DNA from: Erysipelotrichales bacterium
Lineage (GTDB): Bacteria; Bacillota_I; Bacilli_A; Erysipelotrichales; Erysipelotrichaceae
NCBI GenBank assembly: GCA_910576855.1
Contig: CAJTJP010000024.1
Coordinates: 1 to 48,752, forward strand
DNA length: 48,752 nt
Direction of reading: 5' to 3'
Shown here: positions 31,832 through 40,747 of the stretch, in pieces
Layout: each line of letters starts with the position of its first letter
Position numbering within the stretch: position 1 is the stretch's first letter
The notes under the pieces: generated by a model
Databases searched by the model: none
What the model saw: the letters and a program-made list of their open reading frames with translations, nothing else
What the model was told of the DNA's origin: nothing
Position numbers and translations under genes: made by a program

Positions 31832-32507
31832 TATTATTTTAATCGGCATTTTTCTCATCATGATCTCACTTATCCTGCCGACAGGAATTCTGTATCTTTT
31901 AGAGGATATGAATACCGATGCACTTCATGATACACTCACTGATATATTAAATGATAAAAAAAGCGGCTCTAATCATCAAATTATCGATGTTGTTTATGCC
32001 AAATACGGTGATCAAAGCTATCAAATTGATACCTCTGACAGTCGTGAACCTGCCGTTTTGTATTATCAAATCGACAATCAAACGATTTCCAATAAAACAC
32101 TTATGAAATTACAGGAATTAAAGGAAATCGGTTTAATCAAAGCATCTTTATTCACTTATTTACAAGACAATCAGGAAATGATCACAAGAACCAAGGAATT
32201 TCACGGAGAACAGATGAGTTATATTAGAAACAGCATCTATTTGCCGAACGATCGATTTGAAACAGCGTTTCTGTCCTATGAGATAGAGAATGTAAGCGGA
32301 AAAGTAATCAGCTTAAAGCTTCCGAAGCAGTATATCGAGATCAATCAAACGGTATTGACAGATTATATCGCTTATCTTGACTTAGCCGAATATGATTGGG
32401 AATACCATGAAAGTTATCTGTTATCAAAACAATTACGTGCCGAAGTTAAAATCGAGACAATTCATGATATTGCGGTAATTTCCTTAATTCCGCATCCGTT
32501 TGAGTAA
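31818..32507 (+). CDS. Membrane-anchored extracytoplasmic protein of the ABC/TCS cluster (unknown)
   Basis: A 229-residue protein with one N-terminal membrane helix (about 6-26) and a polar extracytoplasmic remainder. No known domain, cysteine or catalytic motif is visible. ATG at 31818 follows TTGGAGA and overlaps the kinase stop by 14 bp, so it is the last gene of this operon. It may be a sensor partner or a substrate-contact protein. Confidence 0.75.
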   Translation: MKKRNIILIGIFLIMISLILPTGILYLLEDMNTDALHDTLTDILNDKKSGSNHQIIDVVYAKYGDQSYQIDTSDSREPAVLYYQIDNQTISNKTLMKLQELKEIGLIKASLFTYLQDNQEMITRTKEFHGEQMSYIRNSIYLPNDRFETAFLSYEIENVSGKVISLKLPKQYIEINQTVLTDYIAYLDLAEYDWEYHESYLLSKQLRAEVKIETIHDIAVISLIPHPFE

Positions 32508-32510
32508 GAA

Positions 32511-32555
32511 AAAAGGGAAATGTACAATGATCTTTTGCACATTTTCCTTTTCTTT
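32511..32555 (+). terminator. Intrinsic terminator of the ABC/TCS operon
   Basis: AAAAGGGAAATGT pairs with ACATTTTCCTTTT around a 15-nt loop, then T-rich DNA. Closes the six-gene run. Confidence 0.85.
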
Positions 32556-32591
32556 ATGTGAAAAATAAGGTAAAATAGTTAAGGTGATACA

Positions 32592-33362
32592 ATGCAGCAG
32601 TATTTTATACAGGGAATCATTGATCCGAAGCAACCGGTGATGTTGAATGAGGAACAGCTTCATCATATGCTGAGGGTATTGAAAATGAAGCCGCACGATC
32701 AGATATGTTTGGTTGATGAGGCAGAAAATGTCTGGTTGGCTGAACTGATAAATGATGAAAAGTGGTATGCTTCAATTATCGAGCAGATGCCGAGCGTCAA
32801 CAGTGCGATTTCCGTTCACTTAGCTCCTGCTTTGATAAAAGGCGAGCGTTGGGATTATTTGCTACAGAAATGCAGCGAATTAGGAGTGAATGAAATATCC
32901 GGCCTTTTGGCAAACCGCTGTGTTGTTAAATGGAAGCAAGCGGAAAAGGAAAAGAAACTGAAGCGCTGGAATAAGATTACACAAGAAGCTTGCGAGCAAT
33001 GCCGCCGCAGTGATTTGGTTCATGTGCATGAGCCGATGACGCTGGAGCAGCTGTGTGAGACAGAAGCCGATTTAAAGCTGGTCGCTTATGAGCGTTCTGA
33101 CAGTGAAAGTGAGCATATTCTGTCACTGCTTCATGAGTATCCTCATATCAAAAGTGTTTTGGCAGTAATCGGACCTGAGGGCGGCTTTGAATCATGGGAA
33201 GCAAATCAACTGATGCAGGCAGGCTTTCATTGTGTATCACTGGGAAAACGCATTTTAAGGGCAGAAACAGCGGCAATATCGATTGTCAATGTATTGTCGA
33301 TGTATTATGAATATGAAATAAGGGGCGTTACAAATGAAAAATATCGAGGCAATCCTCAATAA
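32592..33362 (+). CDS. rsmE: 16S rRNA (uracil(1498)-N3)-methyltransferase RsmE
   Basis: A SPOUT-fold methyltransferase of 256 residues acting on U1498 of 16S rRNA. N-terminal PUA-like part with EQLHHMLRVLKMKPHDQI, then the knot domain: LQKCSELGVNEI, CRRSDLV, VIGPEGGFESWEANQLMQAG, and SLGKRILRAETAAI, all standard. Start has AAGGTG. It overlaps the next gene by 29 bp. Confidence 0.95.
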   Translation: MQQYFIQGIIDPKQPVMLNEEQLHHMLRVLKMKPHDQICLVDEAENVWLAELINDEKWYASIIEQMPSVNSAISVHLAPALIKGERWDYLLQKCSELGVNEISGLLANRCVVKWKQAEKEKKLKRWNKITQEACEQCRRSDLVHVHEPMTLEQLCETEADLKLVAYERSDSESEHILSLLHEYPHIKSVLAVIGPEGGFESWEANQLMQAGFHCVSLGKRILRAETAAISIVNVLSMYYEYEIRGVTNEKYRGNPQ

Positions 33363-34110
33363 AAAATATCATAAAAAAATTGAAAAGCTGAGTATTTATC
33401 GTGATAAGCTGAAGCAGATGCAGATTACCTTTAAGGAATACGGAATCGCTTGCGTCGTAAAGGATGAATGGTCCTTTTATCAATTAGAAACGATCTACGA
33501 GGGAATTTTGAATAAAAAGGCCTTTGAGGATACTTTTTTGACTACCTATGTCGATATGCACGATTTTTGGGCCGATTTAGATTATCAGGAGCGCAAACAT
33601 CAGATGAATGTCGATATTGATCAAATGCGCAAGGAGTTAAAATCGTTTCCGTATGCAGGTGAGGATATGTATATTCCGATGTTTGATGTAAGAATGAATC
33701 GTCTGTATACCAAGGAAATTGTCTTATTAGAGCTGAAGCAGTATAAGCGCTTTATCAACAGCTTTCAGGATGTGATTATTGAAAATGCGTACGGAGTATT
33801 GCCGTATATGTATAATTTCAGCAGTTGCTTATATATCTGCGGTGATGATCATTATTTTGCATTGTATAATCCCGATGTGAATCGCTTGTATTTTATTGAA
33901 AATTTTCATTGTACGCACACATTGAATTTTGATTCAATGCGCAGTGCACGTTCAAGCTTTGAGGAAATCAAGAAAATAGCCGAATGCTTTATGAAAAATG
34001 ATGAAGCTGGCTGTACAAGGGCAATCATGGAAAGTGAACTGATCGTGGATTCAATGAAAAAGAAGTTGGAAAAATACTTAAAGAAAATCACTAAAAAGAC
34101 TGAAGTATAA
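33334..34110 (+). CDS. Conserved hypothetical protein (unknown)
   Basis: A 258-residue soluble protein with no signal or membrane helix. It starts with a Lys-rich helix (KNIEAILNKKYHKKIEKL) and ends with another (KKKLEKYLKKITKKTE); in between are aromatic-rich stretches (YMYNFSSCLYICGDDHYFALYN). I do not recognise the family. ATG follows AAGGGGC and lies inside the end of rsmE, so it is co-transcribed. No function can be assigned. Confidence 0.75.
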   Translation: MKNIEAILNKKYHKKIEKLSIYRDKLKQMQITFKEYGIACVVKDEWSFYQLETIYEGILNKKAFEDTFLTTYVDMHDFWADLDYQERKHQMNVDIDQMRKELKSFPYAGEDMYIPMFDVRMNRLYTKEIVLLELKQYKRFINSFQDVIIENAYGVLPYMYNFSSCLYICGDDHYFALYNPDVNRLYFIENFHCTHTLNFDSMRSARSSFEEIKKIAECFMKNDEAGCTRAIMESELIVDSMKKKLEKYLKKITKKTEV

Positions 34111-34150
34111 CCGTTAGCTTTTCTCTTGTGAGAAAACAGCGGTTATTTTT
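34107..34150 (+). terminator. Intrinsic terminator after the rsmE operon
   Basis: ATAACCG pairs with CGGTTAT, with an inner TTTTCTC/GAGAAAA stem, then a T run. Confidence 0.88.
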
Positions 34151-34152
34151 CG

Positions 34153-34181
34153 TTTACCTGAACTTCTATTTGTTGTATAAT
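34153..34181 (+). promoter_or_regulatory. Sigma-A promoter of mtaB-murE
   Basis: TTTACC (34153-34158), 17-bp spacer, TATAAT (34176-34181); the mtaB start is 20 bp further. Confidence 0.75.
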
Positions 34182-34201
34182 AAAGAGTAAGGAGTGAAGC
34201 G

Positions 34202-35503
34202 ATGACAACATTTGCGATATCCACGCTGGGGTGCAAGGTCAATGCCTATGAATCACAGGGCTATGCACAGGGGCTGCGTGATCTCGGCTTTCAAGAGGTC
34301 TTTTTTAAGGAAGCTGCAGATATCTATATTATAAATACATGTGCAGTTACGAATACGGCTGCGGCAAAATCAAGACAAAAGCTTCATCAGGCGCAAAAGC
34401 TGAATGATAAGGCATTGATTGCGGTCGTAGGCTGTTATGCACAAAGTGAATTTCAGGCGTTAAGCAAAGATCCGCGAATCCATGTTTTGATCGGAAGCAA
34501 CCAAAAGGAAGAGCTGCCGAAGCTGATTTTATCGGCATGGGAGAACAAAAGTCATATACATAAGCTGAGTGATATGCGTTCGGCAAGCGTATTTGAAGCA
34601 ATACCGGTACGAAGTTTTACCCATCAGACAAGAGCGTATTTAAAGATACAGGATGGATGCAATCAGTTTTGTTCCTACTGTATCATACCGTTTGCCCGCG
34701 GTAAGGAGCGCTCGCTGCATCCTGATCAAGTGATTGCGCAGGCAAGGGCTTTGGTCGCAAACGGACATTTGGAAATCGTTTTGACCGGAATTCATACAGG
34801 TCGCTACGGACGTGAATATTCGACGACACTTACGGAGCTGTTAAAGCGTATGTGTGATGAAGTAAAAGGGTTACAGCGAATTCGTATTTCCTCGATCGAA
34901 ATCAATGAGATCACAGATGAATTTATTCAGCTGATGAAGCAGGAAACTAAAATTGCACGACATCTGCATATCCCGATTCAAAGCGGAAATAATGACATAT
35001 TGAAACTGATGAATCGTCCGTATACGATTTCGGATTATGAAAAGCGCATCAACGAAATTCGTAAGCAAATCACAGGCATCAGCATTTCGACCGATGTCAT
35101 TACCGGTTTTCCCGATGAAAGCGAAGCCCAGTTTGAGGATGGCTGTGACTGCTTAAAAAGACTGCAGTTCAGCTTTCTGCATGTGTTTCCATTTTCAAAG
35201 CGTGACGGTACGAAGGCAGCCTTGATGAAAAATCAGTTGAATAATCAAATAAAGAAGCAGCGCAGTGCTCGCTTGAATGCGTTGAGTGAGAAATTGTATC
35301 AAAGGTATCAAGAAGGCTTTGTGAAGCAGCAGGTGGCTGTACTTTGGGAGGAGGAAGTAAACGGTATGATAAGCGGTCATACAAGCGAATATCTCAAGGT
35401 ATATGCACCTTATGAAGCATCAAGTCTGCATCAATTAGAAGTACGTCGCATCAGCGCTTATGAAAATGATATGCTGCTATGCGAACAGGAGGTAATCGGA
35501 TGA
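34202..35503 (+). CDS. mtaB: tRNA t6A methylthiotransferase MtaB
   Basis: Radical-SAM enzyme that turns t6A37 of tRNA into ms2t6A37. The 433-residue protein has the N-terminal MTTase cysteines (LGCKVNAYESQ, IINTCAVTNTAAAKSR, VVGCYAQSE), the radical-SAM triad C-x3-C-x2-C in DGCNQFCSYCIIPFARG, and a C-terminal TRAM-like region. Overlaps murE by 4 bp. It adds a second tRNA-sulfur enzyme to the window (compare the TtcA-like fusion). Confidence 0.94.
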   Translation: MTTFAISTLGCKVNAYESQGYAQGLRDLGFQEVFFKEAADIYIINTCAVTNTAAAKSRQKLHQAQKLNDKALIAVVGCYAQSEFQALSKDPRIHVLIGSNQKEELPKLILSAWENKSHIHKLSDMRSASVFEAIPVRSFTHQTRAYLKIQDGCNQFCSYCIIPFARGKERSLHPDQVIAQARALVANGHLEIVLTGIHTGRYGREYSTTLTELLKRMCDEVKGLQRIRISSIEINEITDEFIQLMKQETKIARHLHIPIQSGNNDILKLMNRPYTISDYEKRINEIRKQITGISISTDVITGFPDESEAQFEDGCDCLKRLQFSFLHVFPFSKRDGTKAALMKNQLNNQIKKQRSARLNALSEKLYQRYQEGFVKQQVAVLWEEEVNGMISGHTSEYLKVYAPYEASSLHQLEVRRISAYENDMLLCEQEVIG

Positions 35504-36966
35504 AGCTGTCAGAGATGTTTGAACAAGCGCCCGCATTGGAAATTACCGGCATTCAGAGTGATTCTCGTTTAGTTAAGCCGGGTGATATGTATTTTTGTAT
35601 TGAAGGGATGGAAAATGACGGACACAATTATATTTCGCAGGCAATAACAAACGGTGCCTTGTGCATCGTTCATCATAAGGATATCGAGCAGATGGAGGAT
35701 GGTGTCGCTTATATCAAGGTAACTGATGTAAATGCGACGCTCAATATTATCGCGTCAAAGTTTTTCGGTTATCCGAGTAAAAAGCTGAAAATATTCGGTG
35801 TGACAGGTACTAACGGGAAATCGTCGGTTGCCAGTATCATTGCGGATACGTATTCTCATTTTGCGCCGTGCGGATATATCGGTACGATTGCGGTTCAATA
35901 CGGAAATGTGAAAAAGCTACCTTCCTTGACTACACCCGATCCGATATCGATCCACAGCACACTGAAGGATATGGAGACTGCAGGCATGAAGGCCTGTGCC
36001 TTAGAGGTTTCCTCCCATGGCTTAGAGCTCGGCAGGGTACAAAGCGTTGATTTTGATGTAGCGATCTTTACCAATTTGACCTACGATCACTTGGATTTCC
36101 ATGGGACGATCGATAATTATTTTGCCGCCAAACAAAAGCTTTTTCGCCAATTAAAGGAAAGCGGTATTGCGGTATTAAACAGTGATGATCCTTATTGTGA
36201 ACAGCTGAAGGAGATCACAAGTGCTCGCACTGTTACCTACGGCATCGGCAATGATGCAGATTATCGCGGAGATGATATTCATATCGGTACTGACGGCTCT
36301 TCCTTTACACTGTATCATCATAAAGAGGTTTATCGTGTTGAGACCAATCTTGTCGCTCTGTATAATATATATAATCTTTTGGCAGCGATTGCGGCAATGT
36401 GTGAAAGCGGAATAGCGTTAGATGATTTGTTGCCGTATATTACACGATTGCCGCAGATTGAGGGCAGAATGGAGCGAATCGATGAAGGCCAGCCGTTTAC
36501 CGTTATCGTTGATTTTGCACATACACCGGACGGCTTAACAAAGGTATTTGAATATGCGAAGGAAATCACCGATCCAAGCCGCAGCATCATCGCCGTATTC
36601 GGTTCGGCAGGAAAGCGTGATACCAAGAAGCGTAAGGTGTTCGGAGAAATCGCTGATCGCTATTGTGATTTGATCGTTTTGACCGAGGACGATCCGCGAA
36701 ATGAGAATGCACGTGATATCGCCAATGAAATCAAGGGCGGAATCCATAACACCAAAAGCATCTATATTGAAAATCGCTATGATGCGATACGACAGGCAAT
36801 CGAATCGGCAAATGTCAAGGATACCGTTTTGATCCTCGGAAAGGGTGATGAGTTGTTTATGTATCGTGAGGACGGCAGAGAAGATTGGCTGGGCGATCAT
36901 ATCGCAGCTCGTCATTGCATTCGTAAGTATTACCTCGGTATCGAGGATGAAAACAGCGGTAATTAA
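35500..36966 (+). CDS. murE: UDP-MurNAc-tripeptide synthetase MurE
   Basis: Adds the third amino acid to the peptidoglycan stem peptide. Of 488 residues: GIQSDSRLVKPGDMYFCIEG, Walker VTGTNGKSSVASIIAD, LEVSSHGLELGRV, FTNLTYDHLDFHG, IVDFAHTPDGLTKV, and VLTEDDPRNENA. The specificity loop reads D-D-P-R. meso-DAP enzymes usually have D-N-P-R and lysine enzymes differ at the Arg position; the Arg is kept but the Asn is Asp, so the amino acid added cannot be stated. The ATG at 35500 follows AGGAGGTA. Confidence 0.93.
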   Translation: MKLSEMFEQAPALEITGIQSDSRLVKPGDMYFCIEGMENDGHNYISQAITNGALCIVHHKDIEQMEDGVAYIKVTDVNATLNIIASKFFGYPSKKLKIFGVTGTNGKSSVASIIADTYSHFAPCGYIGTIAVQYGNVKKLPSLTTPDPISIHSTLKDMETAGMKACALEVSSHGLELGRVQSVDFDVAIFTNLTYDHLDFHGTIDNYFAAKQKLFRQLKESGIAVLNSDDPYCEQLKEITSARTVTYGIGNDADYRGDDIHIGTDGSSFTLYHHKEVYRVETNLVALYNIYNLLAAIAAMCESGIALDDLLPYITRLPQIEGRMERIDEGQPFTVIVDFAHTPDGLTKVFEYAKEITDPSRSIIAVFGSAGKRDTKKRKVFGEIADRYCDLIVLTEDDPRNENARDIANEIKGGIHNTKSIYIENRYDAIRQAIESANVKDTVLILGKGDELFMYREDGREDWLGDHIAARHCIRKYYLGIEDENSGN

Positions 36967-37029
36967 TGTCGAATTGTGCATTTTCACTTTAAAAAAGGCA
37001 AAATTTACATAAAACATTATCGTTAGTTG

Positions 37030-37058
37030 TTGCATTTTCAGGTTGTTTTATATATAAT
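37030..37058 (+). promoter_or_regulatory. Sigma-A promoter of rpsU
   Basis: TTGCAT (37030-37035), 17-bp spacer, TATAAT (37053-37058). rpsU starts 33 bp downstream. Confidence 0.8.
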
Positions 37059-37090
37059 TATAGTGCAATCTTCAGAAGGGAGGTTAAGTA

Positions 37091-37270
37091 ATGCCAAAAG
37101 TAGTTTTGAAAGAGAACGAAGTTCTTGATGATGCACTGAGAAGATTCAAACGTCAGGTATCAAGAAACGGAACCCTTGCTGAAGCTCGCAAAAGAGAGTT
37201 TTATGTAAAACCGGGCGTGCGCCGTAAACTGAAATCAGAAGCTGCCCGTAAAGCTCGTCGTGGCAAATAA
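37091..37270 (+). CDS. rpsU: 30S ribosomal protein S21
   Basis: A 59-residue basic ribosomal protein. It begins [20 protein letters not shown] and continues with [20 protein letters not shown] and a Lys/Arg-rich tail ending ARRGK, the standard S21 pattern. A strong GGGAGG lies upstream; promoter and terminator flank it closely, so it is monocistronic. Confidence 0.98.
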   Translation: MPKVVLKENEVLDDALRRFKRQVSRNGTLAEARKREFYVKPGVRRKLKSEAARKARRGK

Positions 37271-37275
37271 CAAAG

Positions 37276-37301
37276 GAAGCCGATTATCGGTTTCTTTTTT
37301 T
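37276..37301 (+). terminator. Intrinsic terminator of rpsU
   Basis: GAAGCCGA-TTA-TCGGTTTC, an 8-bp stem with one G-U pair, followed by T7. Confidence 0.88.
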
Positions 37302-37374
37302 ATGCATTTCTCTTAAGCATGCAGGTATACTTCTTCTCAGGTCAGCGTATGATGATGTGTAGAGGTGATGATGC

Positions 37375-37575
37375 ATGCTTACCATGATGAAAAATCAACT
37401 CATGATTGAACAGTATGAAGAGCTGCTGCAGGCATCTCCCAACGATATACGCCTTCGTTTGAAGGATATGCAGCTGATAATCAGTGGTAAGGATTTAAAG
37501 GTTTGCGCTCTTACTCGCGATGAAATTTTAATTGAAGGAACTATGGAAGGATTCATTTTTGATCATGAAGCATAA
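37375..37575 (+). CDS. yqfC: YqfC (YabP/YqfC sporulation family)
   Basis: A 66-residue protein matching the short YabP/YqfC family: I-R-L-R-L-K-D-M-Q-L-I-I-S-G-K-D-L-K-V, then DEILIEGTMEGFIF. It is shorter than the roughly 90-residue Bacillus YqfC at the N-terminus. The pair yqfC-yqfD followed by phoH is the Bacillus order. In Bacillus these are sigma-E genes of unclear function. RBS AGAGGTG. Confidence 0.8.
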   Translation: MLTMMKNQLMIEQYEELLQASPNDIRLRLKDMQLIISGKDLKVCALTRDEILIEGTMEGFIFDHEA

Positions 37576-38497
37576 TAAAAAGATATTAGGAATGGATGAG
37601 TGGGAGAGCGGTATCGATTCAAAGCGTTTGTATCAGCTTGTGAAAAGACATGACTGGAGTATTTATGAGCTTCATTCGACAAGATGCGGTATTCGTTTTT
37701 TTGCGCCTGTCTATGAGCGAAAACAAATTGCTCACAGTATTGAGGATGTCAGATTAATCAAAACCACCGGTATGCTTGGCTTTTTATTTCGTCAAATGAA
37801 GCGGCCTACGCGCATTTTATGCGTTGTGCTTTCCGCTCTTTTATGGTTCTTGCTATCTAACACGGTTTTTGAAATCACTATGAGCGGCGATAAGGAGGAA
37901 AGCAAGCAGCTGATTCAAAAAACATTACAGGAAATGGGCTATCAGCCGCCGTTTTTTGATTCTGATATGGAGCAGATGAAGCTGGATTTAAAAAAGCGCT
38001 TAGAAAATGATATCGCTTGGATGGAGGTCAGTAAAAACGGCAGTCGCTATCATATTCAATTTACTACAAAGGAATTTGCGACCATAACGCCGCTGAAGCG
38101 AAATCAGTTGATTGCGCAAAAGGACGGTGTGATTGAACATTTTGAGCTTCAGCACGGCAATAAGCTTGTCGCAATCAATGATTATGTGCATGCCGGTGAT
38201 GTCTTAGTGGATAATCTGTTATTAGACAGTAGCAATAAGGAACAGAAGCTGTATGTCAAGGGAAGGGTGTATGCTTATACATGGAAAGAGGTTCATGTAG
38301 AAATGGAAAAGAATCCGATAGCGAAGCCGTTTCAGTTTTTTCAGCTGCTTTTTACGGCACGCAGAGAAGCAAGTGAAAACTTACGTGAGGGAGAACGAAT
38401 ATATAAAGAAAATATTTTGCAATTTAAGGATAATACGGGTACAATAAGTATGGATATTCATTATACACTATTGGAGGATATTACGACTCCAAAATAA
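37565..38497 (+). CDS. yqfD: Sporulation protein YqfD
   Basis: A 310-residue protein of the YqfD family with a central membrane helix (ILCVVLSALLWFLLSNTVFEI) and a large, probably extracytoplasmic C-terminal part (KNGSRYHIQFTTKEF, AQKDGVIEHFELQHGNKLVAINDYVHAGDVLV). Start is uncertain: ATG at 37565 overlaps yqfC; an ATG at 37592 is an alternative. It is required for spore formation in Bacillus relatives. Followed 11 bp later by phoH. Confidence 0.85.
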   Translation: MKHNKKILGMDEWESGIDSKRLYQLVKRHDWSIYELHSTRCGIRFFAPVYERKQIAHSIEDVRLIKTTGMLGFLFRQMKRPTRILCVVLSALLWFLLSNTVFEITMSGDKEESKQLIQKTLQEMGYQPPFFDSDMEQMKLDLKKRLENDIAWMEVSKNGSRYHIQFTTKEFATITPLKRNQLIAQKDGVIEHFELQHGNKLVAINDYVHAGDVLVDNLLLDSSNKEQKLYVKGRVYAYTWKEVHVEMEKNPIAKPFQFFQLLFTARREASENLREGERIYKENILQFKDNTGTISMDIHYTLLEDITTPK

Positions 38498-38508
38498 AGG
38501 AGCATTTT

Positions 38509-39468
38509 ATGAGTGAAAAGTACAGTATTTCCTTAGCAGATTATACGATGGAACAGGTTGCGGCATTATGCGGCACAAAGGACTGTCATTTAGATATATT
38601 GCGTAAAGCATTTGCATGTGATTTGATCGTTCGCGATATGCAGCTGATTTTATTGGGTGAAGAAGCTATCAAGGAGCAGGTGAGCGAATGTGTATTTGCC
38701 TTGCTTGAAATGATTGCCCATCCGATTGAAATCAATGAACAGGATGTCATATACGCAAGTAAGCTGGCGAAGCAGGATAAGCTGAAGCAGCTGTCTTTGA
38801 CCTATCAAAAACCGATTGCCAAAACGGTACACGGTAAGCTGATTTATCCGAAAACGATCGGTCAGCGTTATCTGTATAAATGTATGGCTACCAATGACAT
38901 TGTATTTGCGAGCGGTGTGGCCGGTACCGGTAAAACCTATTTAGCGGTCGCATATGCCGCCAATCTGTTAAAAAAGGGAGAGATCAGCAAGCTGATATTG
39001 ACTCGTCCGGCAGTGGAGGCTGGAGAATCACTCGGCTTTCTGCCCGGTGACCTGAAGGAAAAGGTCGATCCTTACTTGCGCCCGTTATATGACGCACTCC
39101 ATGATATGCTCGGAGCTGAACAGGTACAAAAGCTGTTGGAAAAGGAAGTAATTGAAATTGCTCCGCTTGCCTATATGAGAGGAAGGACCTTAAATAATGC
39201 ATTTATTATTCTTGATGAAGCACAGAATACCACAAAGGCACAGATGAAGATGTTTCTTACGCGCATGGGCTTTCATTCTAAAATAGTGATAACGGGAGAT
39301 ATCACACAGATCGATCTGATTCAAAAAAGTGCCAGCGGTCTTGTGAATGCCAAGCAGCTGTTAGAGGGTATAGAGGGGATTGCCTTTGCCGAGCTCACAA
39401 GTCTTGATGTTGTCAGAAATCCACTTGTTCAAAGAATTATTGAACGCTACGAACAAGAGGAGCGTTAA
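38509..39468 (+). CDS. phoH: PhoH-like ATPase
   Basis: A 319-residue P-loop NTPase. Walker A ASGVAGTGKTYLAVAYAANLL, then ILTRPAVEAGESLGFLPGDLKEKVDPYLRPLYD, a PhoH hallmark, Walker B AFIILDEAQNTT and VVRNPLVQRIIERYE at the end. An RNA-related role (helicase or nuclease partner) is suggested for the family. In Bacillus the following genes are yqfF, ybeY and dgkA; here spo0A follows instead. RBS AAAGGAG. Confidence 0.93.
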   Translation: MSEKYSISLADYTMEQVAALCGTKDCHLDILRKAFACDLIVRDMQLILLGEEAIKEQVSECVFALLEMIAHPIEINEQDVIYASKLAKQDKLKQLSLTYQKPIAKTVHGKLIYPKTIGQRYLYKCMATNDIVFASGVAGTGKTYLAVAYAANLLKKGEISKLILTRPAVEAGESLGFLPGDLKEKVDPYLRPLYDALHDMLGAEQVQKLLEKEVIEIAPLAYMRGRTLNNAFIILDEAQNTTKAQMKMFLTRMGFHSKIVITGDITQIDLIQKSASGLVNAKQLLEGIEGIAFAELTSLDVVRNPLVQRIIERYEQEER

Positions 39469-39683
39469 GCTTTCTTATCAGCTTTTGGCCTTATTATAAC
39501 GCATTTTTTTCATCTCTGCGACTTTTTTCGACGTTCCTGTGATTGAGGTTAAATTTTATACATATGATAGTGAAATAACAAAAATCCTTAACCAAAAATA
39601 TACAAACTTTTCCACGAAAATGACATCATACGACACGAATTGCCAGAGAAAGAATTATAATTAATGCGTAGGAGGAAGAAGCA
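39469..39683 (+). promoter_or_regulatory. spo0A upstream region with two near-match 0A-boxes
   Basis: TTCGACG (39527-39533) and TACGACA (39629-39635) each match the 0A-box TTCGACA at 6 of 7 positions, in the direction seen at autoregulated spo0A genes. I see no clear phoH terminator and cannot assign a sigma-H promoter with confidence. The strong GTAGGAGGA RBS starts spo0A translation. Confidence 0.35.
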
Positions 39684-40514
39684 ATGAAAGAGAATTTGAA
39701 GATTTACATAGCAGACGAAAGCCTTGATATGATTCACGCTATGAAAGAAGAACTACGCAAGCACAGTGTGTATCATGTCATGGGTAATGCATGTAACGGG
39801 GAGCAGCTTTTAAGGGAATTGCATGGCAAGCATATTGATATCTTGGTCCTTGATCTTATCATGTCTAAAAAAGACGGAATCAGTGTCCTGAATGAGCTGA
39901 AGGAGCATCAAATATCAGTCGACCATATTATATGCACAACTCCTTTCATCAATGACTTAATTGTGAAGCAGGTGCAGCAGTTTAAGGTTGATTATCTGAT
40001 GATGAAGCCCTTTGACTTAAAACAGCTCGTGGAAAAGCTGAATATCATTAACGGCCTGAAAGATGTGCACAATGCGTCCTCAGAAATGTCCTTAACGAAC
40101 GTGAGCAACGATGAAAAGGAGCGTTTATTGAAGCTGGAGCTGGAGAGTGAAATCACTTCACTGCTTCATGAAATCGGTATCCCTGCTCATATCAAAGGGT
40201 ATATGTATTTAAGAACAGCGATATTGGAAACCTATTTAAATGTGGATTTTTTAGGACAGATCACAAAGGTTTTATATCCTGAGATTGCACGAAAGTATGC
40301 GACCACATCATCCAGAGTGGAAAGAGCGATACGACATGCAATCGAGGTAGCTTGGAATCGTGGGAATATTGATGCCATTGATGATATTTTCGGTTATACA
40401 ATTTCGGCAACGAAGGCAAAACCGACAAATTCGGAATTTATAGCGATGATTGCCGATAAGCTTCGTTTGGAGCATCGTTTAAAAAATAAAAATTTCATTA
40501 ATGCGTATCGTTAA
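39684..40514 (+). CDS. spo0A: Spo0A, master regulator of sporulation
   Basis: A 276-residue response regulator. The receiver has D11 and E12 in YIADES (most Spo0A have two Asp), phospho-acceptor Asp 57 in LVLDLIM, Thr 85/86 and Lys 108 in MMKPFD. The effector domain is unmistakable: [20 protein letters not shown] and [20 protein letters not shown], the 0A-box recognition helix, then FGYTI and [16 protein letters not shown]. Usually next to spoIVB; here behind phoH. Confidence 0.97.
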   Translation: MKENLKIYIADESLDMIHAMKEELRKHSVYHVMGNACNGEQLLRELHGKHIDILVLDLIMSKKDGISVLNELKEHQISVDHIICTTPFINDLIVKQVQQFKVDYLMMKPFDLKQLVEKLNIINGLKDVHNASSEMSLTNVSNDEKERLLKLELESEITSLLHEIGIPAHIKGYMYLRTAILETYLNVDFLGQITKVLYPEIARKYATTSSRVERAIRHAIEVAWNRGNIDAIDDIFGYTISATKAKPTNSEFIAMIADKLRLEHRLKNKNFINAYR

Positions 40515-40537
40515 AGATAGAGTGATAAAACAGCTTA

Positions 40538-40562
40538 CCTCACATAACGGTGAGGATTTTTT
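40538..40562 (+). terminator. Intrinsic terminator of spo0A
   Basis: CCTCAC-ATAACG-GTGAGG, a perfect 6-bp stem, followed by six T. Confidence 0.88.
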
Positions 40563-40648
40563 AATTTAAGGATATCGATGAGGATTATACTTAGTTTCAT
40601 CAGTATTGTATGGCATTGGATGATTATAGGAATAAGCAAATAAAAGGT

Positions 40649-40687
40649 GAGGGGGGCAGAAAGAGTAACTCCTCCTTCCGCTTTTTT
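40649..40687 (+). terminator. Weak hairpin with T run before dinB
   Basis: GAGGGG pairs with CTCCTC (one G-U) around a 14-nt loop, followed by CTTCCG and six T. The stem is poor for a terminator, and its upstream transcript is unclear. Confidence 0.3.
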
Positions 40688-40747
40688 ATCTTATACTGGA
40701 AACAACATCCGTTTTCCGTTATAATAATAGATATGAGGAGTTAGATT

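Noticed and set aside
36535-37035. 166-codon antisense frame over the end of murE
   Set aside because: Overlaps conserved murE coding and the rpsU promoter region; no RBS or known motif.
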